From JAZGGS01 sp963714405 (GTDB lineage Bacteria > Bacteroidota > Ignavibacteria > Ignavibacteriales > Ignavibacteriaceae), in NCBI GenBank assembly GCA_963714405.1, contig CAVQOH010000001.1, positions 682,001-746,000 of the forward strand: a stretch of 64,000 bases of DNA, given 5' to 3'. Below are positions 18,115-26,482 of this stretch, piece after piece. Position numbers and translations under genes: made by a program. Within the stretch, counting starts at the first letter, position 1, and each line of letters starts with the position of its first letter. The notes beneath the pieces are model-generated. The model did not search any database. It was not told the origin of the DNA and worked only from the letters and a program-made list of their open reading frames with translations.

Positions 18115-18144
18115 TTCCCTATTTTTTAGAACTAATTGCTAATT

Positions 18145-19575
18145 ATGAAAAACAACTTCGATATAAAATTTAATCTCTTTGATGGATTTCCCGAAATGTA
18201 TTTTCTTGTTAACAATAAAGGCAGGATAATAGATATTAACGAGAGCGGAAAAAACATTACCGGTTTATCGTTGAAAGATACACAGCCGGATTTTTCTGAT
18301 TTGATTGTTCTGAATGATAAACAAAAGGCTTTGAACAAACTTAGCGCCTGCTGGAAGGGAGATAGTACTTACAGCTTGGAAACAGAATTTCATCTTAAAC
18401 ATAAAACCATACCTGTAAAACTAACTTACTCTTCAATTAATTTTAGCAATAAAACACAGAATAAAGTCTTAATTGTAGCTCGCGATATTTCTGAAGAGAA
18501 AAAAAAGGAAACAGAGCTTTACAATTTTTTCAACATAGTTGAAAACAGTCTTAATCCTGTTCAAATAACCGATCTTAATGGAAAGATGACTTACGTAAAC
18601 AAAGCATTTGTAAAAATTAGCGGATTCAGTAAGGAAGAGTTGATTGGGAAAAATCCAAGAATTTTTGGAAGCGGTAAATCTAATAAGAGATTTTGGGATA
18701 ATATGTGGCAAACCATTTCAAGTGGGAAAGTATGGTTTGGTGAAGTTGAAGACCGCAAGAAAAACGGCGATCCATTTTATTCACAATTATTAATCTCACC
18801 AATTCTTGACAAAGACGATAAGATAACCAGTTATTTTGGAATTCATCGGGATATAAGTGAAAAAATAACTCTCGAAAAACGACTTATAAACACTCAAAAA
18901 ATGGAAAGCATTGGTACACTCGCAGCAGGTATTGCTCACGAAGTCGGTAACCCGCTTGCATCAATATCTGCGCTTGTTCAGGTTGCACAAAGAAATACTA
19001 AAGATGAATTTATAAGTGAAAAATTAGGATTAGTAAAAAGCCAGATAACAAGAATTTCTAAAATTATTAGAGATCTTGTTGATTTTTCAAGACCTTCTAA
19101 TTTTGAATTCCAGCTTACAGATATAAATGCAAGTTTGAAAGAAGCTGTTGAAATAACTAAAGTAGGAACTAAAGCAAAAGATATTAAATTTACAGTAAAT
19201 CTTAACAATGATATTCCTTCCTTACCGCTTGTTGCTGATCAGATTGAACAGGTGTTTGTTAATATTCTATTAAATGCTGTTGATGCGATGAATGATAGTA
19301 AAACAATCAATCCAAACAAGGAGATAATTATTGAATCTTCACTTTCTGATAACCAGGTAATTTTAACCTTTGAAGATACAGGGCCAGGCATTGAACAGAA
19401 AAATTTAAATAAAATATTTGAACCATTTTTTACCACAAAAGAGCAGGGAAAAGGAACCGGTTTAGGTTTGTGGGTAAGTTTTGGAATTGTAAAAAGTTTT
19501 CAGGGAGATTTAAAGGTTAAAAGCCAACTGGGCAGTGGTACTACTTTTACCATTAATTTACCAATTGAAACTTAA
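18145..19575 (+). CDS. PAS-domain sensor histidine kinase, NtrB-like
   Basis: The cytosolic-looking kinase (476 residues from the ATG at 18145; a TTG three codons earlier is less likely) has two PAS domains at about 10-115 and 125-240. A HisKA domain with His265 in IAHEVGNPLASIS follows, then an ATPase domain with NILLNAVDAM (N box), DTGPGI (G1), FEPFFTTK (F box) and GKGTGLGLW (G2). No membrane helix is seen, so the signal is probably internal, for example redox or a ligand bound by PAS. It is followed after 12 bases by its likely partner, an NtrC-type regulator. Confidence 0.9.
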   Translation: MKNNFDIKFNLFDGFPEMYFLVNNKGRIIDINESGKNITGLSLKDTQPDFSDLIVLNDKQKALNKLSACWKGDSTYSLETEFHLKHKTIPVKLTYSSINFSNKTQNKVLIVARDISEEKKKETELYNFFNIVENSLNPVQITDLNGKMTYVNKAFVKISGFSKEELIGKNPRIFGSGKSNKRFWDNMWQTISSGKVWFGEVEDRKKNGDPFYSQLLISPILDKDDKITSYFGIHRDISEKITLEKRLINTQKMESIGTLAAGIAHEVGNPLASISALVQVAQRNTKDEFISEKLGLVKSQITRISKIIRDLVDFSRPSNFEFQLTDINASLKEAVEITKVGTKAKDIKFTVNLNNDIPSLPLVADQIEQVFVNILLNAVDAMNDSKTINPNKEIIIESSLSDNQVILTFEDTGPGIEQKNLNKIFEPFFTTKEQGKGTGLGLWVSFGIVKSFQGDLKVKSQLGSGTTFTINLPIET

Positions 19576-19587
19576 TAGAGTTAATAT

Positions 19588-20940
19588 ATGGCAAATAAAA
19601 TTCTTGTTGTAGATGATGAAAGCATAATACGGGAATCTCTTTCATACATTCTTAAAAAGGAAGGTTATGAAGTTGAAGAAGCTGAAAACGGTAGAATAGC
19701 ATACAACATTTTAGTAGAAAAATCATTCGATCTGGTAATTACGGATTTGGAAATGCCGGAAATGAAGGGTACGGAACTTCTTAAAGAAATAAAAAAGTTA
19801 AATATACAAACTTCAACAATTGTAGTTACAGCTTATGGTTCTCTGGAAACTGCAATATCTGCTCTGCGAAATGGTGCAAGTGATTACATCCTTAAACCGG
19901 TTGAATTTGATGAACTTATTATCAAAGTGAAAAAACTTTTTGATATTAAAGAACTCTTTAATGAAAACACAATTCTTCGTAAAGAACTTCAGCGCGATTT
20001 TTCAGTGAATAGTATTATCGGTAGCAGTCCTGCCATCACTCAGGTTTTTGATATGATTAAAGCAGTTGCTGATACAGACAGTACAGTTCTTATATCAGGT
20101 AACAGCGGAACAGGCAAAGAACTTGTAGCACGTGCTCTTCATTTTAACTCTAAAAGGAACAGTAAGAGATTTGTTGCCGTTAACTGTGGAGCGATTTCTG
20201 ATAACTTAATTGAAAGTGAACTGTTTGGACATAAAAAAGGTGCTTTTACCGGTGCAATTTCTGATAAGGAAGGATTCTTAAAAGCTGCAGAAGGCGGGAC
20301 ACTATTTCTCGATGAAATAAGTGATCTTCCTTTAGGGCTGCAAGTAAAATTACTACGCGCAATTCAGGAAAAAGAATACACTCCCGTTGGTACAACTATT
20401 TCACTGCCTGTTGATATCAGATTTGTTGCTTCAACAAATACAGATTTACAGCAACAGATTCACGATGGAAAATTTAGAGAAGATCTTTATTACAGGTTAA
20501 ATGTTGTTGACATTCATCTCCCTTCTTTAAAGGAACGCTCAGAAGATATACCACTTCTTGCAGATCACTTTGTAGATAAATACAGAACCGAAATGAATAA
20601 AAGCATAAAAGGAATTACTAGTGAAGCTATGCGTGCTCTTATGAATCATGAATGGAAAGGTGAAATTAGGGAATTAGAAAACGTTATAGAACGGGCAGTT
20701 ATTTTTTGCAACGAAGATTTAATCTCACTTAATCATTTACCTTCAGCATTTAAGTCATACAGTGCTACTGATTTTGCAGATTCGGGTTCACTTGAAGAAT
20801 CCGTTAGAAGATTTGAAAGAGAAATAATCACAAGAACGCTGGAGAAAAACGATTTCAATAAAGAAAAATGTGCAGAAGCATTGCAGGTAGGTCTTTCAAC
20901 TCTCTATAGGAAAATGAAAGAACTTGAAATTCATGTGTAA
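19588..20940 (+). CDS. Sigma-54-dependent response regulator, NtrC family
   Basis: The 450-residue protein has a receiver domain with phospho-acceptor Asp53 (ITDLEMPEMKG). An AAA+ domain follows with Walker A GNSGTGKE, the sigma-54 contact loop GAFTGA, Walker B TLFLDEI and arginine-finger regions. It ends in a Fis-type helix-turn-helix (KEKCAEALQVGLSTLYRKMKE region). It should activate sigma-54 promoters when phosphorylated by the upstream kinase. I found no convincing -24/-12 promoter within the window, so its targets are unknown; proximity to the cytochrome genes is only suggestive. Confidence 0.93.
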   Translation: MANKILVVDDESIIRESLSYILKKEGYEVEEAENGRIAYNILVEKSFDLVITDLEMPEMKGTELLKEIKKLNIQTSTIVVTAYGSLETAISALRNGASDYILKPVEFDELIIKVKKLFDIKELFNENTILRKELQRDFSVNSIIGSSPAITQVFDMIKAVADTDSTVLISGNSGTGKELVARALHFNSKRNSKRFVAVNCGAISDNLIESELFGHKKGAFTGAISDKEGFLKAAEGGTLFLDEISDLPLGLQVKLLRAIQEKEYTPVGTTISLPVDIRFVASTNTDLQQQIHDGKFREDLYYRLNVVDIHLPSLKERSEDIPLLADHFVDKYRTEMNKSIKGITSEAMRALMNHEWKGEIRELENVIERAVIFCNEDLISLNHLPSAFKSYSATDFADSGSLEESVRRFEREIITRTLEKNDFNKEKCAEALQVGLSTLYRKMKELEIHV

Positions 20941-20957
20941 AAAATTATCTATTAATT

Positions 20958-21374
20958 ATGCAAGATTTTATTATCAGTAGAGATAAATCATTGTTAGATT
21001 TTAAGTTGGTTCATCAGTTCCTTACAAATTCTTATTGGGCTAAAAATAGAACATTTGAACAAGTAAAAAAATCTATTGAAAACTCATTTTGTTACGGGGT
21101 ATATGTTTCAGGAAAACAAATTGGATTTGCAAGAGTCATATCAGATCTTTCAACTTTTGCTTACTTGATGGATGTTTTTATAATTGAAGAATTTCGTGGT
21201 AAAGGTTATTCAAAAGTTCTGCTAAAAAAAATAATAGATGATCAACAATTTAGTGACGTAAAAAAATGGATGCTGGCAACCAAAGATGCACATTCATTGT
21301 ATAAAAAGTTCGGGTTTGAAGTGATGACAAACTCGTCGAAATATATGGAAAAGATAAATGTAAATATTAAATAA
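20958..21374 (+). CDS. GNAT-family N-acetyltransferase
   Basis: The 138-residue protein has the GNAT fold, with a DVFIIEEFRGKGYSKVLL segment carrying the RGKGYS pyrophosphate-binding loop (motif A) and a C-terminal ATKDAHSLYKKFGF motif. Such small members acetylate amino groups on metabolites or proteins. The substrate is not predictable here. It follows the response regulator by 17 bases and is closed by a strong terminator. Confidence 0.85.
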   Translation: MQDFIISRDKSLLDFKLVHQFLTNSYWAKNRTFEQVKKSIENSFCYGVYVSGKQIGFARVISDLSTFAYLMDVFIIEEFRGKGYSKVLLKKIIDDQQFSDVKKWMLATKDAHSLYKKFGFEVMTNSSKYMEKINVNIK

Positions 21375-21410
21375 AAAAGGCTACCAACTAATTGGTAGCC
21401 TTTTTCTGTC
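21374..21410 (+). terminator. Rho-independent terminator after the two-component/GNAT operon
   Basis: A perfect 14-base-pair stem (AAAAAGGCTACCAA at 21374-21387 with its complement at 21392-21405) closes a four-base loop and ends in a T tract. It terminates the kinase-regulator-acetyltransferase transcript. The A/T ends make it usable on the other strand as well. Confidence 0.9.
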
Positions 21411-21455
21411 CTTACTAGAATAAAGGAGGTTTCTAGTAATTCGGCTTATTAAATG

Positions 21456-23426
21456 TTATTTCATTAACAACATTTTTCTTACCTGAGTGAAGTTTTCCGT
21501 CTGCATTCTGTAGAAATAAATACCTGATGCATAGCTATCTGCATTCCAGGTTACAGAATGTGTTCCTGCAGAATTCTCCCCTGAGAATAGAACCTCAAGC
21601 TGATTTCCTAAAGCATCATATACTATAATTTTTATATTAGAGTGCTCAGGTAGTGAGTATTCAATTGTAGTTGATGGATTAAATGGATTTGGATAGTTTT
21701 GAGCTAAATTAAACTCAACTGGAAGATTTCCATCAACATCTGGTGTACTAACTACGCCACCATTTTTTTCAATGGAAAGTACAAGGAGTTCATAAGCAAA
21801 TCTTGGATTATGCACTCCACCACTTCTGTCTTCTAATACATATTCATAGTTGTAATATCCGGCAGCCTGATCCAAAGTCCAGGTAGAATCAATTACGTTA
21901 ATATCAGGTGAACCAACAGGTGGTAGTAAAAGAGCTAATATATCTAGTAAACCGTGCATTTCCTCCTGCACTCCTTCCTCAATTCCATCACCATCTAAAT
22001 CTGACCAGAAACCGTTAACATAGAATTTTTTATCATTAAATTCGTCGCCGATATTTCCATGACAAGGTTCGCAGGCAAGTACGTTATCATTTCCTTGAGG
22101 ATCTACCATTCTAAATGTATGGCCGCCAGCTTCAGGAATATGCTGACTCTCCGCATCTGCCATATGGCAGCTTACGCATTTATCCTCTGTTGCACTGTAG
22201 TGAGGCGAGCTATTTAATGTTTCGCCCCAGGTGTATGTATTAAGACCAAGAAGCATATCTCCCTGAGGACCATGATGAGGACCATAGTGAGAGCTTAAAT
22301 TATTCAAGTAATCTTCAACGTATGCGACACCATCTCTACGGCTTATATGGCAATTATAGCACAATCCACCCATTCCGGCATCAGTTACCTCAAATCCGTT
22401 ACTTAAGGTAGCAGTAAGAGAACGAACCTGGTGATTTAAAGTATTATCGTGAGGATCATGACAAGCTGCACAGGTTATTGGTATTTCTTCGTAAGTACCC
22501 TGTGGCTCACCCTTAATTTTATCTATAAATCCTTGTCCATTATGACAAGGCGTACACGAAGTTCGGGAGCCACCATAAAGAGTTTCACCGCTACCATGTT
22601 TTGAAAGCAACCACTGAGATGGGAAAATGTGATAGTGACCATCATCATGACAATATGCGCAATTTTCCATTGCAATATCTTGAACGATTTTGCTATCGGT
22701 GATATTACCCATGTGCTCGCTTCCCGGTCCGTGACAACTTTCACATTGAATATTTGCCCTTTGCATTGCATCAGGATATGTATTTACCATATTTTGATAT
22801 TGACCGACAAATAGTGAATCAGGAAATACAAAAGGCCAATCATCAAATCCATCATTTTGTGCATCGGGATCATATCCCACTGTATGGCAGCTAATGCAAT
22901 TCTCTCCGTAATGGCTGCTTAATGTTCCTTCCAGTCCTCTTACAAGCATGTCTGAGTGTCCCGTTTGCTCATAAAGCCCAATCTTATCCTGATGGCAGGA
23001 ACAACCTGCTCCATTTTCATATCCTAGATACATGCCGGCATTTATGGTAACGGTATCAGCAAAAGTTCCGTCAGTAAATACAACTTTATAGGTACCAGTT
23101 GCACCTACTGTGAATTTAATTAATTGTGTCGATGCATCAAGATCCTTCGTTGTTCCGAATACTCCAGCACCTGATGAAGGCTCTTGTATAACACTCCAAG
23201 TTGGATTCATTAGAGTTGAATCAACAAATTCTCCCTTTAGAACCATCTGCGTTTCAGTACCGACATTCAGTACACCGGTAAAACGTTTATCAAAATATTG
23301 TTCCACTGTGTCTTGGGAAACCATATATGGTGACACACCATAAGCTCTTAGAGTTAATTCCTGACCAAATGTTAAACCGGAAACCAGTATAATTAAAGTC
23401 AGAACAGAAAGTAAAGATTTTTGCAT
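21456..23426 (-). CDS. Secreted multiheme cytochrome c with T9SS sorting domain
   Basis: The 656-residue protein has a signal peptide (to about TFGQ) and a beta-rich N-terminal domain. Eight CXXCH heme motifs follow (CISCH, CESCH, CAYCH, CTPCH, CAACH, CYNCH, CVSCH, CEPCH), preceded by an unusual CSCH with one residue between the cysteines. The C-terminus is a type IX secretion sorting domain with NYPNPFNPSTTIEY and a final KMLLMK. It should therefore be matured with hemes in the periplasm, then exported to or beyond the cell surface. That makes it a candidate surface electron carrier. It is transcribed away from the membrane cytochrome operon; AGGAGA precedes its ATG. Confidence 0.88.
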   Translation of the reverse strand: MQKSLLSVLTLIILVSGLTFGQELTLRAYGVSPYMVSQDTVEQYFDKRFTGVLNVGTETQMVLKGEFVDSTLMNPTWSVIQEPSSGAGVFGTTKDLDASTQLIKFTVGATGTYKVVFTDGTFADTVTINAGMYLGYENGAGCSCHQDKIGLYEQTGHSDMLVRGLEGTLSSHYGENCISCHTVGYDPDAQNDGFDDWPFVFPDSLFVGQYQNMVNTYPDAMQRANIQCESCHGPGSEHMGNITDSKIVQDIAMENCAYCHDDGHYHIFPSQWLLSKHGSGETLYGGSRTSCTPCHNGQGFIDKIKGEPQGTYEEIPITCAACHDPHDNTLNHQVRSLTATLSNGFEVTDAGMGGLCYNCHISRRDGVAYVEDYLNNLSSHYGPHHGPQGDMLLGLNTYTWGETLNSSPHYSATEDKCVSCHMADAESQHIPEAGGHTFRMVDPQGNDNVLACEPCHGNIGDEFNDKKFYVNGFWSDLDGDGIEEGVQEEMHGLLDILALLLPPVGSPDINVIDSTWTLDQAAGYYNYEYVLEDRSGGVHNPRFAYELLVLSIEKNGGVVSTPDVDGNLPVEFNLAQNYPNPFNPSTTIEYSLPEHSNIKIIVYDALGNQLEVLFSGENSAGTHSVTWNADSYASGIYFYRMQTENFTQVRKMLLMK

Positions 23427-24252
23427 GTTTCTATCTCCTGATACTTTTAATTGTTTAAGTGATATTGATTGTTAATATCGTTGAAGAGTGTTCAATTTTG
23501 TATATATTTTTAATATTCAATTATTTTTTGAACAGTCTGATCATAATTTTGCAATGCTTTATCACAAATATCACACCAAAGAAATATTGCTTATAATCAA
23601 CTTATTTTACATATAAATTCTTGCTATTGAGAATTCATTAAGATTTATTTTTAATTATTAGAAATTAAATTTTGTGCTAAGACAAATAATTGCTAATATA
23701 AACAATGTCATTTTCAAGGAGTATTTGGCTAGAATCAGCTAATTTGTATTTGGTTGGAAGAATATTAGGCACATCTTTTTTGCGATGTTATTTGAAATTA
23801 TTCAAATATTTAATTGCTATCGCTATTAAAAAACTTTGCTTTAAGTAATGAATAACATTTGATTTTAATTAGTAAAATTTGAACAATAGAACTAATTCTA
23901 ATTACTAATAATTTCTAATTATTGAAAATGTTATACTTAAATAACTCTCGCGGTTGAGAATATACAGATGATGAACCTGAAATATTGTTATCATTTTCAA
24001 TTTTTGCTAATGGTATTGTGTTTGTAAGCTTAAAGCCACTAAGTTTGTACTAGTATTTGAAATAGCAATCTAATCTATCGAGAAAACAATGAACAAAATG
24101 AAAGAAATATTCTTTTATTTGTTATTTATATTTACAATCGTACTTCTTTATAGAGTTGCATTTTCGCTAACTTAGGTTTTCAAATAATGAACTTAAATAG
24201 TCTATCACGAGAATAATTACGATACACGATCAATTCATTTTATAGTAAGAGC
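23427..24252. other. 826-base AT-rich divergent intergenic region
   Basis: This gap separates the secreted cytochrome from the membrane cytochrome operon. It contains a small stem (GATATT 23461-23466 with AATATC 23474-23479) in the leader of the secreted cytochrome. It also holds several related stretches of AATTACTAATAATT-like sequence and one plausible 28-codon reading frame at 24089. A TTTG at 24021 and TAGTATTTG at 24051 resemble promoter parts, but the spacing is wrong. I see no complete promoter, RNA gene or mobile element. Confidence 0.5.
24089..24175 (+). CDS. Possible 28-residue single-helix membrane peptide
   Basis: The frame MNKMKEIFFYLLFIFTIVLL continues for eight more residues to TAG at 24173. 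It is basic at the start, then one hydrophobic helix, then a polar end, which is the pattern of bacterial small membrane proteins. It lies 77 bases before the CbcL-like cytochrome on the same strand. No ribosome binding site is clear, and a short AT-rich frame like this can arise by chance. Confidence 0.3.
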   Translation: MNKMKEIFFYLLFIFTIVLLYRVAFSLT

Positions 24253-26412
24253 ATGCACATCACAAAATTATTTACCTTTATTATCTTCAATTTAATCCTA
24301 CTACTGTGTTGTTCATTTATTACAAACGCACAGTCTAATGAAGATTGTTTTATTTGCCACGATGATGCTGATTTTACTATGGAATTGAATGGCAAAGAAG
24401 TATCAATTTATGTTAGTGAAGATCTATTTAACAAGGGAAGACATTCAGAATTTAAGTGTACAGTTTGTCATCAGAACTTTGATGAAGAATCAATACCTCA
24501 TAACGAAAATATAATATCGCGCAACTGTTTAAGCTGTCATAAAAAATCTGCAACCAAACATTTATTTCATCCAAGAATATTAACAGCTTCCGGAAGGGAA
24601 ACAGAAACCGGAGTTAATTGTATTGGCTGTCACGGAAACCACTATGTTGAAACTCCTAACAGGAGCGGAAATAAATGGTCGACAGAAAAATTACCGGAAT
24701 CCTGTGGTATGTGTCATGAGAAAGAAAGTAGTTCATATCTAAAATCAGAACACTTTGCTGCTTTTAAAGAAGGGATGCTAGGTGCACCAAATTGCCTCGG
24801 CTGTCATCGCAACTCTATAGCTAAAGTGCACACAAATGAAGATTCAGCAAGTGTTAAAATTTCGCAGGAAAAATTATGTTTATCATGTCATCTAGATACA
24901 CCTGAAGTACGGGATAGAACCGCACCATCAGCAGGTTTTATAACTATGTACGAAAAAAGTATTCATGGTTCAGAATTGATCTCTGGCAATCCAAATGCAG
25001 CAAATTGTGTTGATTGTCATGGTTCACACCAGGTTATGAAAAGTACGAGTAATTCGCCAACTTCAAAAAAAAATATACCTGTTACTTGCGGAAAATGTCA
25101 CAATGATATATCCGAGGAATATTTCGAAAGTGTTCACGGGCTCGCACTAAAAGAGGGAGTAAAAGAAACACCTATTTGTACAGATTGCCACGGTGAACAT
25201 CTTATACTAAAGCACGATGATCCTGCATCACCTGTTGCATTTCAAAATCTTTCAAACGAAGTATGTTCTCCTTGCCATAGCTCTTTAAAACTTTCAGAAA
25301 AATATGGTATTGTTACTGATAGATTTAAAACATTTGAAGACAGTTACCATGGTTTGGCAGTTGAAGGCGGTTCGTTAGAAGTGGCTAACTGTGCAAGCTG
25401 CCATGGCGTTCATAACATAAAACCCTCCAGTGATCCAACCTCTTTAGTTAGTAAGACGAACCTGATTGAAACTTGTGGTAAATGCCATCCGGGAGCAAAT
25501 ATAAATTTTACAATTGGTCAAATTCACGTTACCCGCGAAGATGAAAAAGAACCTGTACTCTACTTAATTGGAACTATTTATCTTGCGTTAATTATTTCCA
25601 CTGTTGGAGGAATGTTTTTTCACAATGCTATAGATTTCTACAGAAAAGCACGTATAAAAAAATTAAAACAACGTGGATTTTTAAGAGAGCATCACTATGG
25701 ACATTCACTTTATCTAAGAATGAGTTTAAATGAAAGGATTCAACATTTCACGTTGGCAATTAGCTTTATACTGCTTGTTATTACGGGTTTTATGCTAAGT
25801 TATCCAAATTCCTGGTGGGCTACACACATAAGAGATCTTAGCAGTGAATCATTCGAATACAGAAGTTTAATTCATAGAATTTCTGCTGTTGTAATGGTTC
25901 TGATCAGTGTATATCACATCTATTATATATCTTTTACGCAAAGAGGTAAAAAATTAGTGAAAGATCTTTTTCCAAAAATCCAGGATATTAAAGATGCTAT
26001 GGGCGTTTTAAGATTTAATGTAGGGTTATCTGATACAAAACCTAAATTGGATAGATTTAGTTATGTTGAAAAAGCTGAATACTGGGCTGTTATTTGGGGA
26101 ACAATTGTAATGTCTGCAACCGGTATAATAATGTGGTTCGAAAATACTTTTATTGGATTATTTACAAAGCTTGGATGGGACATAGCGAGAACTATACACT
26201 ATTACGAAGCCTGGTTAGCTTTACTTTCCATTTTGGTTTGGCATTTTTACTTTGTAATGTTTAATCCTGATGTTTACCCAATGAATCTTGCGTGGATTAA
26301 AGGAAATATTTCAGAAGAAGAAATGCTAGAAGAACATCCTTTGGAATATGAAAAAATAAAAAATTCTGCAGAATCAGATTCCACTGATGAACAAGTTGAT
26401 AAAAAAGGTTAG
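24253..26412 (+). CDS. Fused 13-heme cytochrome c / cytochrome b membrane protein (CbcL-like)
   Basis: The 719-residue protein has a signal peptide (ending near TNAQ) and thirteen CXXCH motifs between about residues 32 and 415. A C-terminal membrane domain follows from about 432 with five or so helices and several His residues (IQHFTLAIS, LIHRISAVV, VYHIYYIS, WHFYFVMF) of the thiosulfate-reductase/formate-dehydrogenase cytochrome b type. The same architecture is seen in Geobacter CbcL, an inner-membrane menaquinol oxidase feeding periplasmic cytochromes, though CbcL has fewer c hemes. Quinol oxidation and transfer to periplasmic hemes is the inferred role. It starts the four-gene cytochrome operon. 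Confidence 0.88.
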   Translation: MHITKLFTFIIFNLILLLCCSFITNAQSNEDCFICHDDADFTMELNGKEVSIYVSEDLFNKGRHSEFKCTVCHQNFDEESIPHNENIISRNCLSCHKKSATKHLFHPRILTASGRETETGVNCIGCHGNHYVETPNRSGNKWSTEKLPESCGMCHEKESSSYLKSEHFAAFKEGMLGAPNCLGCHRNSIAKVHTNEDSASVKISQEKLCLSCHLDTPEVRDRTAPSAGFITMYEKSIHGSELISGNPNAANCVDCHGSHQVMKSTSNSPTSKKNIPVTCGKCHNDISEEYFESVHGLALKEGVKETPICTDCHGEHLILKHDDPASPVAFQNLSNEVCSPCHSSLKLSEKYGIVTDRFKTFEDSYHGLAVEGGSLEVANCASCHGVHNIKPSSDPTSLVSKTNLIETCGKCHPGANINFTIGQIHVTREDEKEPVLYLIGTIYLALIISTVGGMFFHNAIDFYRKARIKKLKQRGFLREHHYGHSLYLRMSLNERIQHFTLAISFILLVITGFMLSYPNSWWATHIRDLSSESFEYRSLIHRISAVVMVLISVYHIYYISFTQRGKKLVKDLFPKIQDIKDAMGVLRFNVGLSDTKPKLDRFSYVEKAEYWAVIWGTIVMSATGIIMWFENTFIGLFTKLGWDIARTIHYYEAWLALLSILVWHFYFVMFNPDVYPMNLAWIKGNISEEEMLEEHPLEYEKIKNSAESDSTDEQVDKKG

Positions 26413-26482
26413 ATGTTAAATAGAAATTAAAATGAATAATTACAGCAAATTAATTTTTGTGATTTAAATATTTAGATTATTA

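Noticed and set aside
23766..23783. Possible sigma-54 (-24/-12) promoter, AGGCAC followed by TTTTTTGCG
   Set aside because: The GG and GC pairs are 12 bases apart instead of the required 10, and the orientation does not place it well for either cytochrome gene.
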